From the NCBI RefSeq assembly GCF_010119935.1, contig NZ_CP048209.1, positions 1,036,001-1,100,000 on the forward strand: DNA of 64,000 nt, given 5' to 3'. The notes under the pieces were generated by a model. It had not been told where the DNA came from. It saw only the letters and a program-made list of their open reading frames with translations, and ran no database searches. The translations under genes and the position numbers were made by a program. The stretch is from Paenibacillus lycopersici. Its GTDB lineage: Bacteria > Bacillota > Bacilli > Paenibacillales > Paenibacillaceae. This document shows, piece by piece, positions 18,224 through 27,081 of the stretch (the first letter of the stretch is position 1; each line of letters begins with the position of its first letter).

Positions 18224-18665
18224 GAATGCATTCAACCCACCTTTGGCTGTTCAGATTCATTGCTTCGCTGCGCTTGCGATGGTCAATGGCCGGGAGTGTG
18301 CCGCATTGTACCGAAAAGTGCCGCAATGTGCAGCAATGTACAGCAATGTACAGCAATGTACAGCAATGTACAGTCAATGAAGAACAATACCCGTTGTCCA
18401 TCTTATCCGAACTCTATGCGCCGGGATGTTCGGTTATGACGGGTATTTGGCCGGTCATGCGAAGCGCGGGTTGGGGCGGCGGGGCTTGGGACCGTGGAAG
18501 GACTGGTGCAGGGCGGGATGGGCGAAGAGCGGCTTATATGGCCGGGAGAGTGGGTACGGTCGGGCGGATGAAGCGCGGTGCTTGCGGCCGGGAGGAATGG
18601 GCACACGATGGGGTGGATGAAGGTCGCAAGATTCTAGGTCACGCGGACGTCCGGACGACGCGAAA
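18224..18665. other. Non-coding region with tandem repeats upstream of the DUF975 gene
   Basis: Nothing convincing as a gene. It contains a 10-bp tandem array at 18301-18380 and, near its right end, a short stretch that would encode a tyrosine-recombinase-like motif. Confidence 0.4.
18301..18380. repeat. 10-bp tandem repeat array
   Basis: CAGCAATGTA occurs as four perfect consecutive copies (18331-18370), flanked by decayed copies CCGCAATGTG (18321), CCGCATTGTA (18301) and CAGTCAATGA (18371). The period equals about one helical turn. Confidence 0.85.
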
Positions 18666-18666
18666 G
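18616..18666 (+). pseudogene. Possible relic of a tyrosine recombinase C-terminus
   Basis: This short frame reads GRKILGHADVRTTRK, which resembles the LGH-S/A-x-x-x-TT box of integrases and XerC/D. Neither the other catalytic boxes nor the Tyr is present nearby, so it is at best a tiny relic and may be chance. Confidence 0.2.
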
Positions 18667-18694
18667 CAGCCAACGACCTGGAGTCGTTGGCTGC
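18666..18694 (-). terminator. Terminator of the YqfQ-like gene
   Basis: Perfect 12-bp stem GCAGCCAACGAC/GTCGTTGGCTGC with a 5-nt loop. On the minus strand it is followed by TTTCG. It lies 58 bp after the gene's stop. Confidence 0.65.
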
Positions 18695-18752
18695 TGCGTG
18701 CAGGGGCTTGTTGGCGCGCTTATCATATCCTCGTCGCGGCAGTGGCTGCCGC

Positions 18753-19370
18753 TTACCTGCGCGGGCGCTGCTTGCGCTTCGTTCCGTTCAGCGGCACGCT
18801 TTTGCCCGAGGCCGTCTTGCGGCGTTTCCGCTTGCGCGGGCGCGGCCTGGCGAGGCCGTCGCCATCGTCCGCAATGGAGGCGGAGTCGCCTTTCTTACCG
18901 AACGAGCCGGCCAGCACTTTGATCAGCGGCGCCATCTGGGTAATGCTGCCGACGACCTTCTGCACCTTGCCCATCGTCGTGACGATGCCGTCAAGTCCGC
19001 CAAGGCGGTCGACGACGCCCTTGATGTCGTTCAGGCTGTTGGCCAGATTGAAGCCGCCCTTCTCCGATTTCTCCGTCTTGGCTTCCGCCTCCGCGGGAGC
19101 CGTTATTGTCGACAGCGCGGAGGAGTTGGATTCCGGGAGCGGGATAATCGGGTTCGTGGACGCGGGCTGGATCGTAATGGCCGGCACGCCGGACGAGAAT
19201 TCAGACGTATCGAAAGGAACGGGCGTCTTCATGCCGACGCTCTTGTTCATGCCCAGGAACGGATCGGAGATGCCAGGAAAAGGGCTGTTTCCTATGTTTT
19301 GCGGGCCTTGACCTTGGCCGCCGAGGGGCTGCTGGAAGCTTCTGACGGACGGATCGTAGCGATATTTCAC
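18753..19370 (-). CDS. YqfQ/VrrA-like protein
   Basis: Protein of 205 residues, function unknown. The N-terminal half is Pro/Gly/Ser-rich and disordered-looking. The middle (about 115-165) has the conserved-looking segment LGGLDGIVTTMGKVQKVVGS followed by ITQMAPLIKVL, which resembles the YqfQ (VrrA) family of spore-forming bacilli. The C-terminus is extremely basic (RPRKRKRRK). GTG 19370 is chosen because AAAGGTTGTG precedes it; a TTG start 7 codons earlier is the alternative. Confidence 0.55.
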   Translation of the reverse strand: MKYRYDPSVRSFQQPLGGQGQGPQNIGNSPFPGISDPFLGMNKSVGMKTPVPFDTSEFSSGVPAITIQPASTNPIIPLPESNSSALSTITAPAEAEAKTEKSEKGGFNLANSLNDIKGVVDRLGGLDGIVTTMGKVQKVVGSITQMAPLIKVLAGSFGKKGDSASIADDGDGLARPRPRKRKRRKTASGKSVPLNGTKRKQRPRR

Positions 19371-19592
19371 GCAGATCACAACCTTTTTCAACGTTTTGCT
19401 ATCAGTCTATGGGATAAGTGACTATGCGGATTGGACGGATGCCCGCTTCGGCGAAAATTTTTGGGTGAATAGAGGGGGAGAAATGTCCGCACGTACTGCA
19501 GTTCTGCTGATCGGTGAAGCGGTGATGCTTGAATATTGTCGATGAAAGCAGTACACTTAATCTTAATAGTCGGAGGTAGGAGTGAGCGGACG

Positions 19593-19883
19593 ATGCAACT
19601 GAAGAAGTTGAACGATAAAACGGTCGACCAATTGTTCGAAGCGGTGCTGACGCTGAAAACGGTCGAGGAATGCTATATTTTCTTCGATGACCTGTGCACG
19701 GTGAACGAAATCCAATCCCTGTCCCAGCGGCTTGAAGTCGCGCGCATGTTGGGCAAGGGTGCCACGTATAATCAAATCGAAGCGGAAACCGGCGCAAGCA
19801 CGGCGACGATCTCGCGCGTGAAGCGGTGCCTCAATTACGGCAACGACGGGTACAAAATGGCGCTGGAGCGCTCCGGACGATAA
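19593..19883 (+). CDS. YerC/YecD family TrpR-related regulator
   Basis: Small DNA-binding protein of 96 residues with the TrpR-like helix-turn-helix: LCTVNEIQSLSQRLEVARML, then ATYNQIEAETGASTATISRV. It is widespread in Firmicutes; its target is uncertain. ATG 19593 is placed after GGAGGTAGGAG. The CbiX-like gene starts 2 bp after its stop, so the two are an operon. Confidence 0.88.
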   Translation: MQLKKLNDKTVDQLFEAVLTLKTVEECYIFFDDLCTVNEIQSLSQRLEVARMLGKGATYNQIEAETGASTATISRVKRCLNYGNDGYKMALERSGR

Positions 19884-19885
19884 CG

Positions 19886-20941
19886 ATGAAGCCCGGGATT
19901 CTCGTTATCAGCCACGGCTCGCGCGAGACGGAGTGGGTGCGTCTCGTCGATGACACGGTCGCGGCGGTCGCCGCGTCGCTGACATGCGCAGACCGGGGAC
20001 CGAGCGGCAGCGCGGTGCCGGTCGTATCGGCGTTTCTTGAACTTGTGGAAGGCCGTCTCATCCAGGACGGCATCGATACGTTAACAGCGGGAGGCGTGGA
20101 GGAGCTATACGTCCTTCCGCTTTTTGTGTCGTCCGGAAGCACGCATGCGGACGACATCGCGCAGGCGTTCGGCCTGGCGCCGGCGTCGCCCGGCCGGCCC
20201 GGCGAGCTGGCGCCGTTCCGCGTGCCCGCTGGGGTGCGCGTGCATATGGGGCAGCCGATCGACGATGTCGGCGAAGTAGCGGGGGTTAGCGATGCGGCGA
20301 AGGCAGGCGATTGCCCAGCGATCGGGCGTAGGGCGGAAGCCGGCGGTGAGTGCGATGGTGTAGTGCATGGACGAGACACGGTTGAAGCCGGTGTGGGCGA
20401 CAGCATGGTGCATGGCCGTAGCACGGCAGCGGGCGTTGAGTGCGATGGCGTGGTATATGGCCGTGCCGGCGCTGATCGCGATGCCGATGCCGACGATTCC
20501 GGCTCCGGGGGAATTGCCAGCTTGCTGCTGAGCAATATCGCTTCGCTGTCAAGCATGCCTGCGCGCGAGCGGCTGCTGCTGATCGCGCATGGCTCGGGCG
20601 AGCCGGTGTTTCACGAGCGCTGGCGCGTCGGGATGACCCGGTTCGCCGAACGGCTTCGCGCGCTCGGCGGCTTCGCCGGGGCGGACATCGCGATGCTGCT
20701 GCCCGATCAGGCGGCGGGTAAACTGACCGAGCTGCGGCAGCGGTATCCGGACGATGCGATCATCGTCGTGCCGTTGTTTCTGAGCGAGGGTTATTTTACC
20801 CGTACGGTCATTCCGAAGCGGCTTGCCGGGCTGGCATACAGGTACAACGGCAGGGCGCTGCTGCCAAGTCCGCTTGTCGCGGAATGGATGGAACGGCAGA
20901 TCCGTAACTGGCTTACCGCCATGAATCCGGCCGGAGGTTGA
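19886..20941 (+). CDS. CbiX/SirB-type sirohydrochlorin chelatase with a repetitive insert
   Basis: Predicted metal chelatase of the CbiX family, inserting Co or Fe into sirohydrochlorin. The 351-residue protein has two CbiX-like halves: GILVISHGSRE, where His is the metal ligand, with VVSAFLELVEG and YVLPLFVSSGSTHADDI, and RLLLIAHGSGE with IIVVPLFLSEGYFTR. Between them (about residues 130-210) is an 80-residue low-complexity insert with repeated ECDGVVHGR-type units. The second chelatase half lacks a His-rich substrate region. Function is inferred from the family only; no other cobalamin or siroheme genes are in view. Confidence 0.75.
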   Translation: MKPGILVISHGSRETEWVRLVDDTVAAVAASLTCADRGPSGSAVPVVSAFLELVEGRLIQDGIDTLTAGGVEELYVLPLFVSSGSTHADDIAQAFGLAPASPGRPGELAPFRVPAGVRVHMGQPIDDVGEVAGVSDAAKAGDCPAIGRRAEAGGECDGVVHGRDTVEAGVGDSMVHGRSTAAGVECDGVVYGRAGADRDADADDSGSGGIASLLLSNIASLSSMPARERLLLIAHGSGEPVFHERWRVGMTRFAERLRALGGFAGADIAMLLPDQAAGKLTELRQRYPDDAIIVVPLFLSEGYFTRTVIPKRLAGLAYRYNGRALLPSPLVAEWMERQIRNWLTAMNPAGG

Positions 20942-21089
20942 CGTTTGGGAAGTTAGCCGCATTTGGTGTATAGTTAGAACTAGCGATGGGATAGGATATG
21001 GGCCGCGGCAGGCAAGGCGGGTGTCGGCGACAACGGCATTCGCCGCCCAGAAGCGGCGGCGGCCCGAATGTACGTGCGGGGGTAGTAAC

Positions 21090-22004
21090 GTGACGATTAA
21101 ACGAGCAAGACTTATTTATAATCCGACCTCGGGTCGGGAAGAGATTAAGAGGCGGCTGCCGGATATTCTGCAGCGCCTGGAGCGCGGCGGCATCGAGACC
21201 AGCTGCCACGCGACGGTGAGCGAAGGCGATGCGACGGTGGCTGCGGCCGATGCGGCGGACCGCGGCTTCGACATGATCATCGCGGCCGGCGGCGACGGCA
21301 CGCTCTATGAGGTCATCAACGGCTTGGCGGAGAAGGACGTGCGTCCGCCGCTCGGGATTTTGCCCTTGGGCACGACGAACGATTTTGCCCGCGCGCTCGG
21401 CATTCCGAAGCATTGGGAGTATGCGTGCGACCTGATCATTCAACAGTACGCCAAACCGATCGACCTCGGCCGCGCGAACAATCGGTTCTTCATCAACATT
21501 GCCGGCGGCGGCTCGCTGACCGAGCTGACGTACGAAGTGCCGAGCAAGCTGAAGACGATGATCGGTCAATTGGCCTATTATATGAAGGGGCTTGAGAAAA
21601 TGACCCGCCTGCGCCCGACGGAGCTGCGTATCCAGGCGCAGGAAATCGGCGAAATCCATGAGGAGATCATGTTGTTCCTCATCTGCAACAGCAACTCCGT
21701 CGGCGGCTTCGAGAAGCTCGCGCCGGACGCGAGCCTGAGCGACGGCATGTTCGACGTCGTCGTGCTGAAGAAGTGCAACCTGGGCGAATTCATTCGCCTG
21801 GCGACGTTGGCGCTGCGCGGGGAGCATCTGAACGATCCGCATGTGGTCAGCTTTCAGACGCGGGAGATCACCGTCACGACGCCGGACTATGTCCAGCTGA
21901 ACCTCGACGGCGAGTATGGCGGCACGCTGCCGTGCACATTCAAGGTGCTGCCGTCGCATTTGAACATTATCGTGGACGAATCGGGTATTTCTACTTATAA
22001 ATAA
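21090..22004 (+). CDS. dgkB: Diacylglycerol kinase DgkB-like
   Basis: Soluble lipid kinase of 304 residues that recycles diacylglycerol to phosphatidic acid. Motifs: ARLIYNPTSGREE, IIAAGGDGTLYEVING (glycine-rich nucleotide loop), LGILPLGTTNDFARALGIP, and a C-terminal LNLDGEYGG. The start is GTG 21090 after GGGGGTAG; the frame extends upstream without a better start. The rlmD gene follows 50 bp downstream, the same order as dgkB-rlmCD in Bacillus. Confidence 0.92.
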   Translation: MTIKRARLIYNPTSGREEIKRRLPDILQRLERGGIETSCHATVSEGDATVAAADAADRGFDMIIAAGGDGTLYEVINGLAEKDVRPPLGILPLGTTNDFARALGIPKHWEYACDLIIQQYAKPIDLGRANNRFFINIAGGGSLTELTYEVPSKLKTMIGQLAYYMKGLEKMTRLRPTELRIQAQEIGEIHEEIMLFLICNSNSVGGFEKLAPDASLSDGMFDVVVLKKCNLGEFIRLATLALRGEHLNDPHVVSFQTREITVTTPDYVQLNLDGEYGGTLPCTFKVLPSHLNIIVDESGISTYK

Positions 22005-22054
22005 TAAGCAAGCTGCGCGCGGCGCGGCGCGGGCGATGGAGCGGGTAGCAGGAT

Positions 22055-23677
22055 ATGAGCAAGTTCAGAGGCAAGAACGGCAATGGCAACACAAAGGCGG
22101 CGCAGGGCGGAGGCAAGTCCGGTGCGAATCGTAGTGGCAGCCAGCAAGCGGTGACGACGACGGCGCCGGTTAACAAAAACGATGACGTCACCGTCGAGAT
22201 CATCGGCTTGACGCATGAAGGCGAAGGGGTAGGCCGTGCAGACGGCTTTACCCTTTTTGTTCAAGGCGCGCTTCCGGGCGAGACCGTGCGCGCGCGCGTC
22301 ATGAAAGTGAAGAAGACGTACGGGTACGCGAGACTGATGGAGATCGTCGCGCCAAGCCCGGACCGGGTCGAGGCGCCTTGCGCGATCTACAAGCAGTGCG
22401 GCGGATGCCAGCTGCAGCATATGGATTATGCGGCGCAGCTGAAGTGGAAACGGCAGCATGTGGTGGACAGCCTGGAGCGGATCGGGAAACTGCGGGTTGC
22501 CGGTGCTGTCGGGGCGGCAGACACTGGGACCGTTTGTGCGGGTAGTGATGGCGGTAGTGACGTTGAAGCGGGGGGCGTGCCGGGGCATGCCGTGATCGTG
22601 CATCCGACGATCGGCATGGACGAGCCATGGCGCTACCGGAACAAGGCGTCCGTGCCGATGGGCATGGCCGTCAGCGGTTCGATCAGCGGCAAGGACGGCT
22701 TGCCCGTCCCCGACTTGAACGGTGAGCACCTTATCGGCGGCTTCTACGCGCGCGGCAGCCATCGGATCATCGACATGGACGAGTGTCTGATCCAGCATAA
22801 CAGCAACGACGACATCGTCGCCCGTGTGAAAAAGATAGGCCGCGAGCTCGGCATCACGGCCTATAACGAGGAGACCGGACAAGGCCTGCTGCGCCACGTC
22901 ATGGCCCGCGTCGGCTTCGTGACCGGCGAAGCCATGATCGTGCTGATCACGAACGGCTCGCGAATCCCGAATGTGGATCAATGGGTTGCACGTATCCGGG
23001 AGGATATTCCCGGCGTGATGAGCATCGTGCACAATATCAACAAACGCGACACGAATGTGATTTTCGGAGACGAGACCCGCGTCCTGTGGGGCAGCGAAGT
23101 CATCTACGACGAGCTCGACGGCATTCGATTCGCGATCTCGGCGCGGTCGTTCTATCAAGTGAACCCGGTTCAGACGGTGGAGCTGTACCGCAAGGCGGTC
23201 GAATACGCCGCATTGACCGGCAGCGAGCAGGTCATCGATGCCTACTGCGGCATCGGGACGATCTCGCTGTTCCTGGCCCGGAAGGCCGGGCATGTCCACG
23301 GCGTCGAAATCGTGCCAGAGGCGATCGAGGATGCCAAGCGGAACGCGGCGCTCAACGGCATCGCCAACGCTGCCTTCGAAGCCGGCCCAGCCGAGGTCGT
23401 CATCCCGCGCTGGCGCCAAGAAGGCATCGTCCCCGACGTCATCGTCGTCGACCCGCCGCGCAAAGGCTGCGACGAGGCGCTGCTGGGCACGATTCTGGCG
23501 ATGAAGCCGGAGCGGGTGGTGTATGTGTCGTGTAATCCGTCGACGCTGGCGAGAGACCTGCGCGTGCTGGAGGATGGCGGGTACCGGACGGTGGAGGTGC
23601 AGCCGGTGGATATGTTTCCGCATACCGTGCACGTAGAATCGGTGGCTTTATTGGTGAGGAATGGTACAGAGAGCTGA
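22055..23677 (+). CDS. rlmD: 23S rRNA m5U methyltransferase RlmD/RlmCD; 3' end is an integration site
   Basis: SAM-dependent rRNA methyltransferase of 540 residues. It has a basic, disordered N-terminus, a TRAM domain (about 45-110), the [4Fe-4S] cysteines [14 protein letters not shown], a SAM motif [18 protein letters not shown], and the catalytic [14 protein letters not shown] low-complexity Gly/Ala insert of about 30 residues (around 150-182) interrupts the region after the Fe-S site. The 3' end encodes [17 protein letters not shown], and this stretch is repeated twice downstream. The gene is complete because the left-most integrated DNA restores its 3' end. Confidence 0.93.
   Translation: MSKFRGKNGNGNTKAAQGGGKSGANRSGSQQAVTTTAPVNKNDDVTVEIIGLTHEGEGVGRADGFTLFVQGALPGETVRARVMKVKKTYGYARLMEIVAPSPDRVEAPCAIYKQCGGCQLQHMDYAAQLKWKRQHVVDSLERIGKLRVAGAVGAADTGTVCAGSDGGSDVEAGGVPGHAVIVHPTIGMDEPWRYRNKASVPMGMAVSGSISGKDGLPVPDLNGEHLIGGFYARGSHRIIDMDECLIQHNSNDDIVARVKKIGRELGITAYNEETGQGLLRHVMARVGFVTGEAMIVLITNGSRIPNVDQWVARIREDIPGVMSIVHNINKRDTNVIFGDETRVLWGSEVIYDELDGIRFAISARSFYQVNPVQTVELYRKAVEYAALTGSEQVIDAYCGIGTISLFLARKAGHVHGVEIVPEAIEDAKRNAALNGIANAAFEAGPAEVVIPRWRQEGIVPDVIVVDPPRKGCDEALLGTILAMKPERVVYVSCNPSTLARDLRVLEDGGYRTVEVQPVDMFPHTVHVESVALLVRNGTES
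23617..23659 (+). repeat. rlmD 3'-end attachment repeat, copy A
   Basis: Starts TCCGCATAC and ends GGTGAGG; it encodes [14 protein letters not shown] inside the intact gene. It differs from copy C (49997) at 6 of 43 positions, and more from copy B (28117). Confidence 0.85.
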
Positions 23678-23783
23678 GATTGCAGTGGTGAAGCGGGTTT
23701 TGGGAGTAGTACAGATGAAATGAAAAAGTTAAACAGAGGCTTAAAAATAGTAGAGTTGACTGATTGTTGACGAAATTAATAGA

Positions 23784-23815
23784 TTAGCGGACAGAGGTTC
23801 GACTCCCCTCGATTT
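23784..23815 (+). other. tmRNA/tRNA 3'-end-like sequence, possible older att relic
   Basis: GCGGACAGAGGTTCGACTCC followed by CCTCGATTTTCA resembles the T-arm and 3' end of ssrA. The T-stem has a mismatch and there is no CCA. It forms the end of the TOPRIM fragment frame. Many integrative elements use ssrA 3' ends, so it may be a carried-in attachment relic. Confidence 0.35.
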
Positions 23816-24191
23816 TCAGAACCCTTATCAAACCACAACAAGAGCTCTGTCCATTATGAGTGCCAGTGCTATAGACGTCTTCAAACTCCCTCAGATTCAC
23901 ATCACGGAAAAGTTTTACTATTCCGAGTCTAATCATGTCAAAAGGAATTAGGTCTTCTACCTCGCTATTTTCAATCTCAGTAATATCAAACACTTCTATG
24001 ATCTTACTGGGAGTATCCTTGTAAAGACGTTGTTCCAGCTTATTGTTTAAGTCTCTTCCTGGTTTATCGGAATCTAATAATACATGGGGCAGATCATCTG
24101 ATTTGCCTGAGAGTAAGCTTGCAATACCCTCTACACCTCGAACTCCACCGGACGGTACAAACACTATTTCTTGCTGAGGCCAAGAAAGCAA
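23784..24191 (-). pseudogene. Truncated TOPRIM nuclease of an AAA/OLD-type ATPase
   Basis: A 135-residue fragment. IVFVPSGGVRGVEGIASLL followed by PHVLLDSDKPGRDL looks like the TOPRIM domain (Glu/Asp-x-Asp metal site) that follows the ATPase in OLD-family or related phage-defence nucleases. The ATPase part is missing, cut off where an IS3 tail begins on the other strand, and the C-terminus runs into the ssrA-like sequence, giving a nonsense tail. Surely non-functional. Confidence 0.6.
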
Positions 24192-24247
24192 TTTTTGAAT
24201 ATATCGAGCTGTTCTACAATCGGCGGAGAACCCATTCTGCTAAATAA
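24182..24247 (+). pseudogene. IS3-family transposase C-terminal relic
   Basis: The frame reads KKAIFEYIELFYNRRRTHSA then Lys and stop. This is the C-terminal end of IS3/IS150-type OrfB (the usual FYNRRRxHSALG). Only the last 21 codons survive, abutting the TOPRIM fragment. It marks the insertion that probably truncated that gene. Confidence 0.7.
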
Positions 24248-24556
24248 CTATGTTCCGCCATGTAAGCTAGGCCAAGTAGTATAGATTATGACAGGTATTT
24301 AACTTTCTAACTGTCCACTTTTATAGAGCAAGGTCAGTAAGTTTAATTTTGACGTTTATTTTCTTTCTGGTATTTACGCTACAGTGTCTCACCTTATGGA
24401 AGCAATATAAACTTCTTTGTCAAGAACCGACCCAGCCGGTACAGGGATGCTGCTATTGTTTACGATAATATTTCTCAAGTTGGACATTCCACAATATGGT
24501 ATAATGATTGCGGATTTGTTATATTACGGAGTATCATATTGAGGTGGAATTCAAAC
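24248..24556. promoter_or_regulatory. AT-rich spacer with a TATAAT box before darT
   Basis: No gene seen. TATAAT at 24500-24505 is a likely -10 box for darT; the -35 (TTGGAC at about 24480) is only 14 bp away, so it is imperfect. The rest looks like IS-relic-adjacent sequence. Confidence 0.4.
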
Positions 24557-25150
24557 ATGGCGATTGGAAATATAAAAGCGGGCAAGCTCTTATATCATTT
24601 GACTAGATTGTCAAATTTAGATTCTATATTGGAGCATGGTTTAGTATCTAGAAAATTAGTGAAGGATAATGATATTCGCTTTTCTGACGTTGCAGATCAA
24701 GAAATAATTACAAAACGGACTGAACTAGGGCTTGATGAGTATATACCGTTTCATTTTCATCCCTATTCTTCATTTGATGTTGCGGTAAAAGCCACATATG
24801 TTGATGAAGAATTCATTTATGTTTGTATTTCAAGGGAAAATGCTAAACTTAATAATTTTAAAATATTACCACGCCATCCCCTAAATAATGAAGAGACATA
24901 CCAATTATATGAGTATGAAGAAGGCTTTGAAACCATTGATTGGGATACGATGCACACACTGGGTACGGAAGATCGCTATACAAAGAGTGTAAAAATGGCG
25001 GAGTGCCTTACGGATCTTATCATTCCACCCAATGTATTTCAAAGTATCTACGTAAAAAATGAAGAAACACAAAAAATAGTTGAAAAAAAGCTAAAAGCTA
25101 AAGGGATAACAATAAATCCACCATATGTAAATATAGGACGCTGGCTTTAA
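24557..25150 (+). CDS. darT: DarT-like DNA ADP-ribosyltransferase toxin
   Basis: Toxin of the DarT family (DUF4433), which ADP-ribosylates thymidine in single-stranded DNA and blocks replication in known members, also in response to phage. The 197-residue protein has the N-terminal NAD-site pattern LYHLTRLSNLDSILEHGL, then IPFHFHPYSSFDVAV and, near the C-terminus, SVKMAECLTDLIIPPNVF with the probable catalytic Glu. ATG 24557 is 9 bp after GAGGTGG; an in-frame ATG 18 bp upstream overlaps the ribosome binding site. The DarG-like antitoxin follows 33 bp later. Confidence 0.85.
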   Translation: MAIGNIKAGKLLYHLTRLSNLDSILEHGLVSRKLVKDNDIRFSDVADQEIITKRTELGLDEYIPFHFHPYSSFDVAVKATYVDEEFIYVCISRENAKLNNFKILPRHPLNNEETYQLYEYEEGFETIDWDTMHTLGTEDRYTKSVKMAECLTDLIIPPNVFQSIYVKNEETQKIVEKKLKAKGITINPPYVNIGRWL

Positions 25151-25183
25151 GAATAACTCTTATAAAGAGAGCGAGGTGAGAAC

Positions 25184-26212
25184 GTGATTATTTATACAAC
25201 CGGTGATTTGCTAAAATCTTCAGCTGAAGCTCTGGTCAATACTGTAAACTGCGAAGGTTATATGGGAAAAGGGATTGCTTATCAATTTAAGTTAAAATTT
25301 CCGGAGAACAATAAAGACTATGTCAAAGCTTGTAAGACAGGTGAGCTACAGATTGGAAAGCTTCACCACTATAAAGAAGACGGTAAAATCATAGTTAATT
25401 TCCCAACTAAAGATAAATGGAGAACAAAGTCCAAAATGGAATATGTAGAAAAGGGACTAGATGAACTCGCTCCATTAATCGAAAAATTAGGTATTCGATC
25501 CATAGCTATACCGCCTTTAGGTAGTGGTAATGGCGGACTTGTTTGGAGCGAAGTGAAAACACTGATTGAAAAAAAATTGGCAGCAGTAGATGAGAAGATT
25601 GAAATTTACATTTATGAACCTTCTCAAAATTACGTATCCCAACCGAAGGCAGAACCTAATCTAAGCTTGTCAGCGCTTGTATTAATGAGTATTAAACATC
25701 ATCTTAATAATTTTGATACGTTAAGACTTCAAAAAACGGCTTTCTATATGGATGTTTTTTCTGGGGGAAATTATTTCAATTTCGCTAGACATAAGTACGG
25801 CCCATACGATAATTCTATTGCCATCATTAGCAGAAATATCAAAGAATTTCAGAAGTATCATGGCGTGATGAATACCGATGAGGCATATGGGATTCTCTAC
25901 AATAAAATTGTGAGTGGTCAGGTAGAATTTAAATTGAGGACCCTAGAGCCATTTATCAAAAAAGCAGCGGAATACGTGAACACTTTACGTTCTAATCACG
26001 AATTAGAATGCTTATCGACAATTACCTATCTATTAAAAGAGAAGGATGAATTATCTCAAGACAAAATTGTCGATGAGTTTATCCGCTGGTCAGAAGATAA
26101 GGCAAATAGGTTTTCTGAAGAGGAGATCATTAGTGGAATTGAAAAGTTATTCGAAACGGATATTATTGAAAAAACGTTAATGGGCTATACTCTTAGCCAA
26201 ACGCGTAGCTAA
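25184..26212 (+). CDS. darG: DarG-like macrodomain antitoxin
   Basis: Antitoxin that removes ADP-ribose from DNA in known DarTG pairs. The 342-residue protein has an N-terminal macrodomain (about 1-145): TGDLLKSSAEALVNTVNCEG, MGKGIAYQFK and IPPLGSGNGGL. A C-terminal domain (about 160-340) resembles the second DarG domain, with RLQKTAFYMDVFSGG. GTG 25184 follows GCGAGGTGAG. Length and both domains fit an intact antitoxin. It is the only complete system in the left segment. Confidence 0.85.
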   Translation: MIIYTTGDLLKSSAEALVNTVNCEGYMGKGIAYQFKLKFPENNKDYVKACKTGELQIGKLHHYKEDGKIIVNFPTKDKWRTKSKMEYVEKGLDELAPLIEKLGIRSIAIPPLGSGNGGLVWSEVKTLIEKKLAAVDEKIEIYIYEPSQNYVSQPKAEPNLSLSALVLMSIKHHLNNFDTLRLQKTAFYMDVFSGGNYFNFARHKYGPYDNSIAIISRNIKEFQKYHGVMNTDEAYGILYNKIVSGQVEFKLRTLEPFIKKAAEYVNTLRSNHELECLSTITYLLKEKDELSQDKIVDEFIRWSEDKANRFSEEEIISGIEKLFETDIIEKTLMGYTLSQTRS

Positions 26213-26419
26213 AAGTAATTGCATGTAACATTAGATGATATTTTGGAAGAGGATGACAAATTTCTTGTTGATTCAAGATTAAGCCGTAGAGAAGTCCAAG
26301 GCACATTCATTTTTCTGTTTTTGACTCCAGTTCGGCTTATCTAGTATTTCATGAATGGGCCATTAAGAGGTATTCTCCTTTTAGTTCTAGTTCAAACATA
26401 TTTAGTGAAGGACAATAAT

Positions 26420-26671
26420 ATGGCAAATCCATTCTCTAACAAAAAGAAAATCCGTGGTTGGAAGCGCAGAATTAAGCAGATTGAACAATGGAAATTACGG
26501 CATATTAATTTGGACATTGAACAGTTATCTCGTACCAATAAAGACTATGTAAAGTTATGGATTGACCCATTTTGCAGGTTAACTAGACACAATCCTCCGA
26601 TGTGGTACTCACGATTAATACTTGAGGCAATTCAACAAACATCTCACCCAAAGATGATGTTCTGCCTGTAG
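26420..26671 (+). CDS. Small hypothetical protein, possibly truncated
   Basis: An 83-residue basic, aromatic-rich protein (KKKIRGWKRRIKQIEQWKLR) with no recognised family. ATG 26420 has a fair site, GAAGGAC. It ends a few bases before the oppositely oriented reverse-transcriptase relic, so it may be the N-terminal stub of a longer gene cut at about 26.67 kb. Confidence 0.4.
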   Translation: MANPFSNKKKIRGWKRRIKQIEQWKLRHINLDIEQLSRTNKDYVKLWIDPFCRLTRHNPPMWYSRLILEAIQQTSHPKMMFCL

Positions 26672-26680
26672 AATAGAGTT

Positions 26681-27064
26681 TCAATCTTCCTGTACAAGTT
26701 GACTCTCCTTTGTGAACCCATCGTGACCAAGGAAAATCATCCATGTACCCGTCCTCGCAGGCAGTAATAAATCTGGCTTATGGATCCCCTTTTTGAAATA
26801 GAATAAGGTACTAGTTTTTCCCGCTCCCATTTCGATCTTGTTTTGCATTACTGCTTCTTTAATAAATGAAATGTGATCAGATATATTATCTGATTCGCCA
26901 GCCTTAATGGGTATGACGACAATAATATCATCACTATATCTTCTGTAAATCCCACCCAAGCCAGTAACGTAAGTATTTATAACTTCATCAAATTCAATGG
27001 CATATACATTAGCAAGTACCTCACTAATCGCTGTCCCCTGTGGAATTCCTTTGCTAAGGTTCAT
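26681..27064 (-). pseudogene. Reverse transcriptase fragment (palm domain)
   Basis: A 127-residue fragment carrying the RT palm motifs KGIPQGTAISEVLANVYAIE and IYRRYSDDIIVV, where the YxDD box is YSDD. The fingers and most of the thumb are missing: it starts mid-domain at 27064 and loses the frame after FLGHDGF. The motif style resembles retron or defence-associated RTs more than group II intron RTs, but no accessory domain survives to classify it. The element's RNA or effector gene is not visible. Confidence 0.75.
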
Positions 27065-27081
27065 GCGGAGCTAAAAGAAGT

